Translations under genes and position numbers: made by a program | The notes under the pieces: generated by a model | What the model saw: only the letters and a program-made list of their open reading frames with translations | What the model was told of the DNA's origin: nothing | Database searches by the model: none | Assembly (NCBI RefSeq): GCF_025699295.1 | Contig: NZ_JAILWB010000013.1 | Coordinates: 82,500 to 146,499, forward strand | DNA: 64,000 nt | Direction: 5' to 3' | Source: Hydrogenophaga sp. | GTDB taxonomy: Bacteria > Pseudomonadota > Gammaproteobacteria > Burkholderiales > Burkholderiaceae_C | Shown: positions 1-10,286 of the stretch, piece by piece | Layout of the letters: every line of letters starts with the position of its first letter | Numbering within the stretch: position 1 is the stretch's first letter

Positions 1-1
1 C

Positions 2-769
2 ACACCCGAACAGCTGCAGAAGGGCTTCGATGCCGTGCTGCTGACCGGTGGCGCGGAGCAGAGCCGCGATCTGCCGGTGCCGGGTCGCGACCTGGACGGC
101 ATCCACTTCGCGATGGAATTCCTGCCACAACAGAACAAGGTGAATGCCGGCGACAAACTCAAGGGCCAGCTGCGCGCCGACGGCAAGCACGTGATCGTGA
201 TCGGCGGTGGCGACACCGGCAGCGACTGCGTGGGCACCAGCAACCGCCACGGCGCGCTCAGCGTGACCCAGTTCGAGGTGATGCCCCAGCCCCCCGAGGA
301 AGAGAACAAGCCCTTGGTGTGGCCGTACTGGCCGCTCAAGCTGCGCACCAGTTCCAGCCATGAGGAAGGTTGCGTGCGCGAGTTCGCCATTTCCACCAAA
401 GCCTTCATCGGCGAAAAGGGCAAGGTCACCGGTCTACAGACGGTGCACGTCGAGATGAAGGACGGCAAGCTGGTCGAGATTCCCGGCACCGAGAAGACCT
501 ACCAGGCCGACATGGTTCTGCTGGCCATGGGCTTCGTGAACCCGGTCGCCACCATCCTGGACGGTTTCGGGGTGGAGAAGGATGCGCGCGGCAATGCCAG
601 GGCCAGCACCGAGTTCACCGGAGGCTACGCCACCAACGTGCCCAAGGTGTTTGCCGCCGGTGACATGCGCCGTGGTCAGAGCCTGGTGGTGTGGGCGATC
701 CGCGAAGGCCGCCAGGCCGCACGTTCGGTCGATGAATTCCTGATGGGTTTCTCCGACCTGCCGCGCTGA
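2..769 (+). CDS. gltD: glutamate synthase small (beta) subunit, C-terminal part
   Basis: The 3' portion of the NADPH-dependent glutamate synthase small subunit, which passes electrons from NADPH to the large subunit GltB so that glutamine and 2-oxoglutarate become two glutamates. The reading frame is already open at base 2, so the start lies upstream of the window; about 255 of a usual 470-490 residues are visible. The nucleotide-binding motif GGGDTG is seen near visible residue 68, and the C-terminal FAD-domain signature [12 protein letters not shown] with the VVWAIREGR helix is typical of GltD. An intrinsic terminator follows at 844-874, so this is the last gene of a presumed gltBD operon. 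gltB itself is not visible. Confidence 0.93.
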   Translation, partial: TPEQLQKGFDAVLLTGGAEQSRDLPVPGRDLDGIHFAMEFLPQQNKVNAGDKLKGQLRADGKHVIVIGGGDTGSDCVGTSNRHGALSVTQFEVMPQPPEEENKPLVWPYWPLKLRTSSSHEEGCVREFAISTKAFIGEKGKVTGLQTVHVEMKDGKLVEIPGTEKTYQADMVLLAMGFVNPVATILDGFGVEKDARGNARASTEFTGGYATNVPKVFAAGDMRRGQSLVVWAIREGRQAARSVDEFLMGFSDLPR

Positions 770-843
770 GATTTCACCCGACACCGCTGACATTTATCGA
801 AACACAACGGCACTCGGGGCTTGCCCCGAATCCCGTATCATCC

Positions 844-874
844 AAAAAACCGGGCTTTGAATCGCCCGGTTTTT
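844..874 (+). terminator. intrinsic terminator after gltD
   Basis: A seven-base-pair stem (ACCGGGC at 849-855 with GCCCGGT at 864-870) has an 8-base loop, a run of six A before it and five T after it, so the A and T tracts extend the stem. It lies 75 bases after the gltD stop and ends only five bases before the mlaF start codon. Confidence 0.85.
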
Positions 875-879
875 GTTTG

Positions 880-1707
880 ATGCCCACCGATCCCAGCCCC
901 ATCCTGGTCGAACTGCGCAACCTGACCTTCGGGTACGGGGAGCGCGCCATTCTCGACAACATCTCGCTGACCGTGCCGCGTGGCAAGGTCACGGCGCTCA
1001 TGGGCGCATCCGGCGGCGGCAAGACGACGGTGCTGCGCCTGATCGGTGGTCAGATCCGGGGCCAGTCCGGCCAGACCCTGTTCGACGGGGCGGATGTCAC
1101 GACCATGGGGTCGAAGGCTTTGTACGAAGCGCGCCGGCGCATGGGCATGCTGTTCCAGTTCGGCGCCCTGTTCACCGACATGAGCGTGTTCGACAACGTG
1201 GCCTTTCCGCTGCGTGAACACACGCAACTGCCCGACGCCCTGGTGCGCGACATCGTGCTGATGAAGCTCAATGCCGTCGGACTGCGTGGCGCGAGGAACC
1301 TCATGCCCAGCGAACTATCGGGCGGCATGGCGCGGCGCGTGGCGCTGGCGCGTGCAATCGCCCTGGATCCTGAACTCGTGATGTATGACGAGCCTTTTGC
1401 CGGCCTGGACCCGATCTCGCTCGGCACAGCAGCGCGCCTGATCCGCCAGCTCAACGACGCCATGGGTCTCACGAGCATCGTGGTCTCGCACGATCTGGAC
1501 GAGACCTTCCACATCGCCGATCAGGTGATCGTGCTGGCCAACGGCAGGATTGCGGCCCAGGGCACGCCCGATGAGGTGCGCCACAGCCAGGACCCGCTGG
1601 TGCATCAGTTTGTCAACGCGCTGCCCGACGGCCCGGTGCGCTTCCACCATCCCGGGCCGGAACTCGCCGACGACTTCGGCCCCGCCCGTTCCGGAGGCCG
1701 CCGATGA
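880..1707 (+). CDS. mlaF: Mla phospholipid ABC transporter, ATP-binding subunit
   Basis: ATPase of the MlaFEDB inner-membrane complex, which moves phospholipids between inner and outer membranes to keep outer-membrane lipid asymmetry. The 275-residue protein has Walker [10 protein letters not shown] (about residues 42-50), the signature LSGGMARR, and Walker [13 protein letters not shown]. The start is forced: the ABC fold begins at about residue 9, leaving only TTG 877 or ATG 880; ATG is chosen. No Shine-Dalgarno is visible because the gltD terminator T-tract lies directly upstream. The stop overlaps the mlaE start (ATGA). Confidence 0.93.
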   Translation: MPTDPSPILVELRNLTFGYGERAILDNISLTVPRGKVTALMGASGGGKTTVLRLIGGQIRGQSGQTLFDGADVTTMGSKALYEARRRMGMLFQFGALFTDMSVFDNVAFPLREHTQLPDALVRDIVLMKLNAVGLRGARNLMPSELSGGMARRVALARAIALDPELVMYDEPFAGLDPISLGTAARLIRQLNDAMGLTSIVVSHDLDETFHIADQVIVLANGRIAAQGTPDEVRHSQDPLVHQFVNALPDGPVRFHHPGPELADDFGPARSGGRR

Positions 1708-2486
1708 ACCGCCTGCACCCTGCGCGCGTGGGCCGAGCCGTGCGCCTGCAACTGGCTGGCATCGGTCAGGGCACGCGCCTGTTCTGCCGCCTTGTGTGGT
1801 TGTTCGGCGCCGCGTTGCGCCGGCCGGCGCTGGTGCGTGATCAGGTGCACTTTCTGGGCAACCACTCGCTCGCCATCATCGGCGTCTCGGGCCTGTTCGT
1901 CGGCTTTGTGCTGAGCCTGCAGGGCTACTACACCCTGCAACGCTACGGTGCCACGGAGGCCCTGGGGCTTCTGGTGGCGCTCTCGCTGATGCGCGAACTC
2001 GGTCCGGTGGTCACCGCGCTGCTGTTCGCCGGTCGCGCCGGCACCTCGCTCACCGCCGAAATCGGCCTCATGAAGGCGGGTGAACAACTCAGCGCCATGG
2101 AGATGATGGCGGTCGACCCGGTGCGCCGCGTGCTGGCCCCGCGCTTCTGGGCTGGCGTGATTGTCATGCCCCTGCTGGCGGCGGTGTTCAGCGCGATCGG
2201 CATCATCGGCGGCTGGGTCGTGGGCGTGCTGCTCATCGGTCTGGACAGCGGCGCCTTCTGGAGCCAGATGCAGGGCGGGGTGGACGTCTGGGCCGACGTC
2301 GGCAACGGCATCGTCAAGAGCGTGGTGTTCGGCTTTGCCGTGACTTTCGTGGCCCTGTTCCAGGGCTTCGAGGCGCATCCCACGCCTGAAGGGGTTTCTC
2401 GCGCCACCACCCGCACTGTGGTGGTGGCTTCGCTGAGCGTGCTGGCGCTGGACTTCGTCCTTACCGCCATGATGTTCAGCATCTGA
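1704..2486 (+). CDS. mlaE: Mla phospholipid ABC transporter, permease subunit
   Basis: Integral membrane permease of the Mla complex (MlaE/PqiA-associated permease family, usually 5-6 membrane helices). The 260-residue protein has long hydrophobic helices near residues 50-75, 145-180 and 230-258, and the conserved [18 protein letters not shown] segment near residue 95, a family hallmark. The start ATG at 1704 overlaps the mlaF stop by four bases and is preceded by CCGGAGG at 1691-1697, so translation is coupled to mlaF. It is the partner of MlaF (ATPase) and MlaD (lipid-binding hexamer). Confidence 0.93.
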   Translation: MNRLHPARVGRAVRLQLAGIGQGTRLFCRLVWLFGAALRRPALVRDQVHFLGNHSLAIIGVSGLFVGFVLSLQGYYTLQRYGATEALGLLVALSLMRELGPVVTALLFAGRAGTSLTAEIGLMKAGEQLSAMEMMAVDPVRRVLAPRFWAGVIVMPLLAAVFSAIGIIGGWVVGVLLIGLDSGAFWSQMQGGVDVWADVGNGIVKSVVFGFAVTFVALFQGFEAHPTPEGVSRATTRTVVVASLSVLALDFVLTAMMFSI

Positions 2487-2500
2487 ATGGAGTGCTGAAA

Positions 2501-2998
2501 ATGGACATGCAAACTTCCAGGAACGACGTCTGGGTCGGGCTGTTCGTGCTGATCGGCGCGGCGGCCATCCTGTTTCTCGCGCTGCAGTCGGCCAATCTGC
2601 TGAGCCTGAACTTCGAGAAAACCTACCATGTGACCGGCCGTTTCGACAACGTGGGCGGTGTCAAGCCCAAGGCAGCGGTGCGCAGCGCGGGCGTGGTGGT
2701 CGGTCGCGTCGAATCCATCACCTTCGACGACACGACCTTCCAGGCCAATATCCGTCTGGAGCTGCAGTCGCGCTATGCGTTTCCCAAGGACAGTTCGCTC
2801 AAGATCCTCACCAGTGGATTGTTGGGCGAGCAGTACATCGGCATCGAACCCGGAGGCGACGAGCGCAACATCGCCGACGGCGACGTGATCACCCAGACGC
2901 AGTCGGCGGTCATCCTGGAAAACCTGATCAGCCAGTTCCTGTTCAGCAAGGCAGCCGAGGGTGGAAGCAACGCTACCGCAGAGCCCGTGAACAAGTAG
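2501..2998 (+). CDS. mlaD: MCE-domain lipid-binding subunit of the Mla transporter
   Basis: Periplasmic, membrane-anchored MCE protein that forms a hexameric ring on MlaE and carries phospholipid. One N-terminal transmembrane helix (about residues 13-30) is followed by the MCE domain (about 35-115, with VGGVKPKAAVRSAGVVVGRV and the GLLGEQYIGIEPG end motif). At 165 residues it is slightly shorter than E. coli MlaD. The start at ATG 2501 has GGAG eight bases upstream; GTG 2492 is possible but poorly placed. The gene lies 14 bases after mlaE and is followed by mlaA, not mlaC. Confidence 0.93.
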   Translation: MDMQTSRNDVWVGLFVLIGAAAILFLALQSANLLSLNFEKTYHVTGRFDNVGGVKPKAAVRSAGVVVGRVESITFDDTTFQANIRLELQSRYAFPKDSSLKILTSGLLGEQYIGIEPGGDERNIADGDVITQTQSAVILENLISQFLFSKAAEGGSNATAEPVNK

Positions 2999-3113
2999 AC
3001 GGGGCTTGTGGGGGCATTGCAACAGCGCGCCCTGAAGGCGGCGGGTGGCCGCAGACAATGCCCGAGATTGCGCAGGAAAAACATACGGGTGCACAACCCA
3101 GGGGAACCCACAC

Positions 3114-3881
3114 ATGACTCACCTCCACAAGCCTCCCGCGGCCACGGCGAAAGCCGTTGCGCTGGCGCCGTTGCTGGCGCTGCTGTCGGCATGTGCCACC
3201 GGGCCGGACGCCAATCCGCGCGACCCGCTCGAGCCGTTCAACCGAGGCGTGTACCAGTTCAACGACGCCGTCGACACGGCGGTGCTCAAGCCCGTGGCCA
3301 CTGTCTACCAGGATGTCACGCCCAGCCCCATGCGAACCGGTGTGGGCAACTTCTTCGGCAACCTGGGGGATCTCTGGTCGTCGGTGAATGCCGGTTTGCA
3401 ACTGCGCCCTCGTGAAGCGACGGAGAACCTCATGCGCTTCAGCGTGAACACGGTGCTGGGCCTGGGTGGGGTGCTGGACCTTGCGTCCGAGATGGGTATT
3501 CCACGCACGCGACTGGATTTCGGGCAGACCCTCGGGTTCTGGGGTGCACCGTCCGGGGCTTACCTGGTGTTGCCGGTGTTCGGGCCGTCCTCGGTGCGCG
3601 ATGGCACGGGCCTGGTGATCGATTCCTATGGCGATCCCGTGGGGGGCATGGACCACGTGCCATCCCGCAATTCACTCACCGCGTTGCGGGTGGTCGACAC
3701 CCGGGCGGGCTTCCTCAGGGCCAGCTCCCTCCTGGAGGACGCCGCGCTCGACAAATACAGCTTCACGCGCGACCTCTACCTGAACCGCCGCCAGAGCCAG
3801 GTCGACGACATGATCGACCGCGGCATCGGCCTGGGTGACGGCTGGGAAGGCGATGGCGCGGATACGAATCGCAACGATTGA
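3114..3881 (+). CDS. mlaA: MlaA-type outer-membrane lipoprotein (VacJ)
   Basis: Outer-membrane lipoprotein that, with porins, removes mislocalised phospholipid from the outer leaflet and hands it to MlaC. The 255-residue protein begins with a lipoprotein signal peptide; the lipobox LLSAC puts the lipidated cysteine at residue 27. The family core follows: DPLEPFNRGVYQFND, then the TRLDFGQTLGFWG and GPYLVLP-like (here GAYLVLP) segments. The start ATG 3114 is preceded by GGGGAA. In E. coli mlaA is unlinked; here it sits between mlaD and mlaC. A 115-base gap separates it from mlaD, so a separate promoter is possible. Confidence 0.94.
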   Translation: MTHLHKPPAATAKAVALAPLLALLSACATGPDANPRDPLEPFNRGVYQFNDAVDTAVLKPVATVYQDVTPSPMRTGVGNFFGNLGDLWSSVNAGLQLRPREATENLMRFSVNTVLGLGGVLDLASEMGIPRTRLDFGQTLGFWGAPSGAYLVLPVFGPSSVRDGTGLVIDSYGDPVGGMDHVPSRNSLTALRVVDTRAGFLRASSLLEDAALDKYSFTRDLYLNRRQSQVDDMIDRGIGLGDGWEGDGADTNRND

Positions 3882-3965
3882 AGGGGAACCCCTTCACAAT
3901 CCCGGCCGTCCGATGAACTACGCTGCGGTGTCTGCAGCAGGGCCGATGGCCTCGAAAGGAACCAC

Positions 3966-4592
3966 ATGATGAAACGCCGATCCTGGCTCGCCGCCCTGAT
4001 GATGACCGCTGCCAGCGCGTTGTCCGTTCCTGCCATGGCGCAGGACGAAGCGCCCGATGCCCTGGTCAAGCGGGTCTCGGCTGAGGTGCTTGCCGCCATC
4101 AAGGCCGACCCCGCCATCCAGTCCGGCGACGTGAGTCGCATCATTGCGCTGGTGGACAGCAAGATCATGCCCAACGTGAACTTCACGCGCATGACCGCCT
4201 CGGCGGTGGGGCGCTACTGGCGCCAGGCCACGCCCGAGCAGCAGAAAAAGCTGCAGGACGAGTTCAAGACCCTGCTCGTGCGCACCTACTCCGGCGCGCT
4301 CGGTGAAGTCAAGGACCAGTCCCTGAGTTTTCGCCCGATGCGCTCGCGGCCTGAGGACACTGAGGTGGTCGTGCGCTCCGAGGTGCGTGGCAGGGGCGAG
4401 CCGATCCAGCTCGACTACCGTATGGAAAAAACGCCCACCGGCTGGAAGATTTACGACCTGAACGTCCTGGGTGTGTGGCTGGTGGAAACCTATCGCACGC
4501 AGTTCGCGCAGGAAATCGGCAGCAAGGGCATCGACGGGTTGATCGCCTCGCTGGTACAGCGCAACAAGAGCAGCACCGCCAAAGCCAGCTGA
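3966..4592 (+). CDS. mlaC: Mla periplasmic phospholipid shuttle protein
   Basis: Soluble periplasmic carrier that ferries phospholipid between the MlaA complex and MlaFEDB. The 208-residue protein has a Sec signal peptide with likely cleavage after AMA at residue 25. The Tgt2/MlaC fold is shown by the IMPNVNFTRMTASAVGRYW segment, FKTLLVRTYSGAL, and the C-terminal LNVLGVWLVETYRTQF. AAAGGA lies just before the start; either of the tandem ATGs (3966, 3969) could be used. It is followed after 10 bases by mlaB. Confidence 0.93.
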   Translation: MMKRRSWLAALMMTAASALSVPAMAQDEAPDALVKRVSAEVLAAIKADPAIQSGDVSRIIALVDSKIMPNVNFTRMTASAVGRYWRQATPEQQKKLQDEFKTLLVRTYSGALGEVKDQSLSFRPMRSRPEDTEVVVRSEVRGRGEPIQLDYRMEKTPTGWKIYDLNVLGVWLVETYRTQFAQEIGSKGIDGLIASLVQRNKSSTAKAS

Positions 4593-4602
4593 TCGCCGCA
4601 GC

Positions 4603-4887
4603 ATGGTGCAACCCGCCGACATCCTTGCGCTGCCCGAGCGTCTGACTCTTGCCGAGGCAGGGCATACCTTGGCACGGCTGGGCGGCGCGCTGTCACAACA
4701 TGCAGGCCCGTCCGTGACAGTCAGCGCCAGCGCGTTGCAGGTGTTCGACTCCTCGGCGCTCGCGGTGCTGCTGGAGTTGCGCCGGCAACTGGCCGCGCAG
4801 GGCAGGGCGCTGCAAGTCAATGGCTGGCCGCCTCGTCTGAAGGAACTCGCCGCGCTCTACGGCGTGCAGGAGTTGCTCGCGGCCTGA
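4603..4887 (+). CDS. mlaB: STAS-domain subunit of the Mla transporter
   Basis: Small cytoplasmic STAS-domain protein (94 residues) that binds MlaF and is needed for assembly and activity of the ABC complex. The STAS core is visible as the VTVSASALQVFDSSALAVL segment, with the DSS motif where the family carries its conserved Ser/Thr. Sequence alone is weakly conserved, but length, domain and position directly after mlaC make MlaB the clear reading. The ibaG and murA genes that usually follow it are here displaced by a second ABC transporter. Confidence 0.85.
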   Translation: MVQPADILALPERLTLAEAGHTLARLGGALSQHAGPSVTVSASALQVFDSSALAVLLELRRQLAAQGRALQVNGWPPRLKELAALYGVQELLAA

Positions 4888-5011
4888 CGGCGGCAAGGCG
4901 GGTGACCCTTTGCCAGCGTGGCTGGGAGGGGCACGCATAAAATACCCGGTTCACCGGCGGCAGCCAGATGTCCTGCCCCGCAGGCCGGTGGATCTTGGGT
5001 TTCACCCGCGC

Positions 5012-5959
5012 ATGCCAGCCGTCTCATTCCAGAACGTTTCCAAGAGCTATTCGACCTCGCGCGGCGAACTGCATGCGCTGCAGTCGGTGTCGTTCGATAT
5101 CGAACAGGGCGAGTTCTTCGGCCTGCTCGGGCCCAATGGTGCGGGCAAGACCACCCTCATCAGCGTGCTCGCTGGCCTGGCGCGCGCCACGGCCGGTCGC
5201 GTTCTCGTGCACGGCAGCGACGTGCAGGCCGACTATGCCGCCGCGCGCCGCCAGCTCGGCGTGGTGCCGCAGGAACTGGTGTTCGACCCCTTCTTCAACG
5301 TGCGCGAGGCCCTGCGCATCCAGTCGGGCTACTTCGGCATGGCGCGCAACGACGCCTGGATCGACGAACTGCTCGAAGGACTGGGCCTCACCGACAAGGC
5401 CAACGCCAACATGCGCCAACTCTCGGGCGGCATGAAGCGCCGGGTGCTGATCGCGCAGGCTTTGGTGCACAAGCCACCCGTGATCGTGCTCGACGAACCC
5501 ACGGCCGGTGTGGACGTGGAACTGCGCCAGACCCTGTGGCAGTTCATTTCCGACCTCAACAAACGCCTGGGCAGCACCGTGCTTCTGACCACGCATTACC
5601 TGGAGGAGGCCGAGGCCCTGTGCGGGCGCATCGCCATGCTCAAGCAGGGCCGGGTCGTGGCGCTGGAATCCACGTCCGCGTTGCTCGCGCGCGCGGCGTC
5701 CAATGTGCTGCGCTTCAAGACAGATGCGCCCTTGCCGATCGACCTCGCCGTGCAGGCCCGCATCACCGGGCGGGTGGTGCAGCTGCCGGCGAATGATGCG
5801 CTGGCTGTCGAGCGCATCCTCGCGCGCCTGCGCGAGGTGGGTGTCTCGCCCGAAGACATCGAGATCCGCAAGGCCGATCTGGAGGACGTGTTTCTCGACC
5901 TCACGGGCACGGGGCCAAGGTCTGTCGCGCCGGCCACCGCGGTGGAGGTGTCGGCATGA
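5012..5959 (+). CDS. ABC-2 type exporter, ATP-binding protein (YadG-like)
   Basis: Cytoplasmic ATPase of an ABC-2 type exporter (CcmA/YadG family). The 315-residue protein has Walker A GPNGAGKTT (residues 40-48), signature LSGGMKRR, Walker B VIVLDEPTAGVD and the switch histidine in LLTTHYLEEAE; the C-terminal 90 residues are the usual accessory domain ending in EDVFLDLTG. The reading frame extends upstream to 4910, but conservation starts at the ATG at 5012. AT-rich TAAAAT at 4938-4943, amid GC-rich sequence, may be part of its promoter. The stop overlaps the permease gene (ATGA). The substrate is not known. Confidence 0.88.
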   Translation: MPAVSFQNVSKSYSTSRGELHALQSVSFDIEQGEFFGLLGPNGAGKTTLISVLAGLARATAGRVLVHGSDVQADYAAARRQLGVVPQELVFDPFFNVREALRIQSGYFGMARNDAWIDELLEGLGLTDKANANMRQLSGGMKRRVLIAQALVHKPPVIVLDEPTAGVDVELRQTLWQFISDLNKRLGSTVLLTTHYLEEAEALCGRIAMLKQGRVVALESTSALLARAASNVLRFKTDAPLPIDLAVQARITGRVVQLPANDALAVERILARLREVGVSPEDIEIRKADLEDVFLDLTGTGPRSVAPATAVEVSA

Positions 5960-6711
5960 CCGGCTGGCAGACCCTGTTCTACAAGGAGGTATTGCGTTTC
6001 TGGAAGGTCGGTTTCCAGACCGTGGCCGCCCCGGTGATCACCGCCATCCTGTACCTGATGATCTTCGGCCACGTGCTGGAGGACCGTGTGCAGGTCTACG
6101 ACTCGGTGAGTTACACCGCCTTTCTGCTGCCCGGCCTGGTGATGATGAGCGTGTTGCAGAACGCTTTCGCCAACAGCTCGTCGTCGCTGATCCAGAGCAA
6201 GATCATGGGCAATCTGGTGTTCCTGCTGCTCACGCCGCTGTCGCACCGCGCCTGGTTCGTGGCCTATGTCGGCTCGTCGGTGGTGCGTGGCCTGGCCGTT
6301 GGTCTGGGCGTGATGATGGTCACCTGGTGGTTCGCCCAGCCCTCACTGGTGGCGCCGCAGTGGATCCTGGCGTTCGGCTTGATGGGCGCGGCCCTGCTGG
6401 GCGCGCTGGGCCTGATCGCGGGCCTGTGGGCCGAGAAGTTCGACCAGATGGCTGCGTTCCAGAACTTCATCATCGTGCCCATGACCTTCCTGTCGGGCGT
6501 GTTCTACTCCATCCATTCCCTGCCCGACTTCTGGCAGCGCGTGAGCCACCTTAATCCCTTTTTCTACATGATCGACGGCTTCCGCTATGGCTTCTTCGGC
6601 GTGAGCGATGTCTCGCCCTGGATCAGCCTGGGCCTGGTGGGTGGCGCGCTGGCCATCGTCAGCGCGATCGCGCTGCACCTGCTCAAGACCGGCTACAAGA
6701 TCAGGCACTGA
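5956..6711 (+). CDS. ABC-2 type exporter permease (YadH-like)
   Basis: Membrane partner of the preceding ATPase: a 251-residue ABC-2 permease with about six hydrophobic helices. The conserved MTFLSGVFYSIHSLP segment near residue 177 and HLNPFFYMIDGFRYGFFG are hallmarks of the YadH/NodJ-like family. It overlaps the ATPase gene by four bases, so the two are coupled. The substrate is unknown; related pairs export polysaccharides or lipids. Its place inside the mla-ibaG-murA string suggests, by inference only, an envelope role. Confidence 0.88.
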   Translation: MTGWQTLFYKEVLRFWKVGFQTVAAPVITAILYLMIFGHVLEDRVQVYDSVSYTAFLLPGLVMMSVLQNAFANSSSSLIQSKIMGNLVFLLLTPLSHRAWFVAYVGSSVVRGLAVGLGVMMVTWWFAQPSLVAPQWILAFGLMGAALLGALGLIAGLWAEKFDQMAAFQNFIIVPMTFLSGVFYSIHSLPDFWQRVSHLNPFFYMIDGFRYGFFGVSDVSPWISLGLVGGALAIVSAIALHLLKTGYKIRH

Positions 6712-6712
6712 C

Positions 6713-6958
6713 ATGACAGCAGAAGAACTCCAGCACATCATCGCCACGGGCCTGCCCTGTGAGCATCTCGAAGTCACCGGCGACGGCCGCCACTGGGCGG
6801 CGGTGATCGTCTCGCCCGCGTTCGAGGGCCTGCGCGCGATCAAGCGCCACCAGGCGGTCTACGGCACGCTGGGCGGTCGCATCCAGACCGACGAGGTGCA
6901 TGCCCTGTCGATGAAGACCTACACCCCCGCCGAGTGGGCGGCTCAACCCCGGACCTGA
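6713..6958 (+). CDS. ibaG: BolA/IbaG family protein
   Basis: An 81-residue BolA-family protein: [18 protein letters not shown] matches the conserved BolA core and residues [20 protein letters not shown] the IbaG-type C-terminus. BolA proteins partner with monothiol glutaredoxins in Fe-S cluster trafficking and with acid-stress responses; a CGFS glutaredoxin gene is present elsewhere in this window (47989-48312). It begins one base after the permease stop and is followed seven bases later by murA, the conserved proteobacterial neighbour. Confidence 0.87.
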   Translation: MTAEELQHIIATGLPCEHLEVTGDGRHWAAVIVSPAFEGLRAIKRHQAVYGTLGGRIQTDEVHALSMKTYTPAEWAAQPRT

Positions 6959-6965
6959 CGCGCCC

Positions 6966-8242
<1,277 letters not shown>

Positions 8243-8246
<4 letters not shown>

Positions 8247-8890
8247 TCACGTTAGCCCTTTCCAAAGGCCGCATCTTCGACGAGACCCTGCCGCTGCTCA
8301 AGGCCGCAGGGATCGAAGTGCTGGAGGACCCCGAGAAGTCGCGCAAGCTGATCCTGCCGACCAGCAACCCCGACGTGCGCGTGGTGCTGGTGCGCGCCAG
8401 CGACGTGCCGACCTATGTGGAGCACGGCGGCGCCGACCTGGGCGTGACCGGCAAGGACACGCTGATCGAGCATGGCGGGCAGGGCCTGTACCAGCCGCTG
8501 GATCTGAACATATCGCGCTGCCGCGTCAGCGTGGCGGTGCGTGCCGACTTCGACTACGCCTCGGCGGTGCGGCAGGGCTCGCGGCTCAAGGTGGCCACCA
8601 AGTACACCTCGATCGCACGCGAGTTCTTTGCTGGCAAGGGCGTGCATGTGGACCTGATCAAGCTGTACGGCAGCATGGAACTGGCGCCCCTCACGGGCCT
8701 GGCCGACGCCATCGTCGACCTGGTGTCCACCGGCAACACGCTCAAGGCCAACCACCTCGTCGAGGTCGAGCACATCATGGACATCAGCGCGCGCCTGGTG
8801 GTCAACCAGGCCTCGCTCAAGCTCAAGCAGGCGGCCATCCGCCCCATCATCGACGCGTTCGCGCAAGCCATCGCCAAAGAAGTCCCGTGA
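8243..8890 (+). CDS. hisG: ATP phosphoribosyltransferase, short form
   Basis: First enzyme of histidine synthesis; joins ATP and PRPP. At 215 residues it is the short (HisG-S) type, which lacks the C-terminal regulatory domain and needs the HisRS-like partner HisZ for activity and feedback control. Motifs: [16 protein letters not shown] at the N-terminus, the [13 protein letters not shown] segment, and [18 protein letters not shown] for PRPP binding. No hisZ is in this window; in Burkholderiales it usually lies elsewhere, near purA. Starts by ATGA overlap with murA. Confidence 0.96.
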
Positions 8891-8894
8891 TCCC

Positions 8895-10286
8895 ATGAGC
8901 CTGACCGCCCGTCCCGCCCGCCTGTCCACCTCCGCCGCAGACTTCGAGGCGCAGTTTGCGGCTCGCCTGCACTGGTCGGCCGAGACCGACGGGGCGATCG
9001 AACAACGCGTAGCCGACATCCTGGCCGACGTGCGTGAACGCGGCGATGCCGCGGTGCTCGAATACACCGCGCGCTTCGACGGGCTGGCCGCCAGCGGAAT
9101 GGCCGATCTCGAGCTCACACAGGCCGACTTCAAGGCCGCGTTCGACAGCCTGCCCGCCGCCCAGCGCGAGGCCTTGCAAGCCGCCACGCGTCGCGTGCGC
9201 AGCTACCACGAGGCGCAGAAGAAGGCCGGGGGCGAGAGCTGGAGCTATCGCGATGAGGACGGCACGTTGCTGGGCCAGAAGGTCACACCACTGGACCGCG
9301 TGGGCATCTACGTGCCCGGCGGCAAGGCGGCCTATCCGTCCAGCCTGATCATGAATGCCGTGCCCGCCCACGTGGCCGGCGTGCAGGACATCATCATGGT
9401 CGTGCCCACGCCAGTGCGCGGCAGCGTGGCCACCGGCGGCAGCGGCGCAGCCACCGCGGCGCGTGGTGAACGCAATGATCTGGTGCTGGCGGCTGCGTAC
9501 GTGGCTGGCGTCACCCGCGCCTTCACCATCGGCGGTGCACAGGCCGTGGCCGCGCTGGCCTACGGCACGGCCACCGTGCCCAAGGTGGACAAGATCACCG
9601 GCCCGGGCAACGCCTACGTGGCCAGCGCCAAGAAGCGCGTGTTCGGCACCGTGGGCATCGACATGATCGCCGGCCCGAGCGAAATCCTCGTGCTGGCCGA
9701 CGGCAGCACGCCCGCCGAATGGGTGGCGATGGACCTGTTCAGCCAGGCCGAACACGACGAACTGGCGCAGAGTATCCTGCTGTGCCCGGACGCCGCCTAC
9801 ATCGATGCCGTGCAGCACGAGATCGACCGCCTGCTGCCAACCATGCCTCGCGCCGCCATCATCGCCAGAAGCCTCAATGACCGCGGTGCACTGATCCACA
9901 CCCGCAGCATGGAAGAGGCCTGCGCCATCAGCAATCGCATTGCGCCCGAACACCTGGAGGTCTCCAGCAGCGAACCGCACCGGTGGGAGCCACTCCTCAG
10001 GCATGCCGGTGCCATCTTCCTCGGTGCCTACACCAGCGAAAGCCTGGGCGACTACTGTGCCGGCCCCAACCACGTGCTGCCCACGAGCGGCACCGCGCGC
10101 TTCTCGTCGCCCCTGGGTGTGTACGACTTCCAGAAGCGCAGCAGCCTGATCGAGGTGAGTCAGGCCGGTGCCCAGGGGTTGGGCGTGATCGCGGCCGAGT
10201 TGGCCTACGGCGAAGGCTTGCAGGCGCATGCGCGCGCGGCCGAACTGCGGCTCAGCACCGTGCCGCCGATGCGGGGCGCGAAATGA
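8895..10286 (+). CDS. hisD: histidinol dehydrogenase
   Basis: Zinc-dependent enzyme making L-histidine from L-histidinol in two NAD-linked oxidations. The 463-residue protein shows [14 protein letters not shown] (here [18 protein letters not shown]), [25 protein letters not shown], and catalytic PEHLEV. Compared with the usual 430-440 residues there is a Gly/Ser/Ala-rich insertion after VVPTP (about residues 172-188), at a surface loop position, which I believe is common in Comamonadaceae. The start ATG 8895 is four bases after the hisG stop; its own stop overlaps hisC (ATGA). Confidence 0.97.
   Translation: MSLTARPARLSTSAADFEAQFAARLHWSAETDGAIEQRVADILADVRERGDAAVLEYTARFDGLAASGMADLELTQADFKAAFDSLPAAQREALQAATRRVRSYHEAQKKAGGESWSYRDEDGTLLGQKVTPLDRVGIYVPGGKAAYPSSLIMNAVPAHVAGVQDIIMVVPTPVRGSVATGGSGAATAARGERNDLVLAAAYVAGVTRAFTIGGAQAVAALAYGTATVPKVDKITGPGNAYVASAKKRVFGTVGIDMIAGPSEILVLADGSTPAEWVAMDLFSQAEHDELAQSILLCPDAAYIDAVQHEIDRLLPTMPRAAIIARSLNDRGALIHTRSMEEACAISNRIAPEHLEVSSSEPHRWEPLLRHAGAIFLGAYTSESLGDYCAGPNHVLPTSGTARFSSPLGVYDFQKRSSLIEVSQAGAQGLGVIAAELAYGEGLQAHARAAELRLSTVPPMRGAK

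Noticed and set aside
4903..5011. An N-terminal extension of the YadG-like ATPase back to 4910
   Set aside because: The added 34 residues are not conserved-looking, and the ABC domain fold begins right after ATG 5012.
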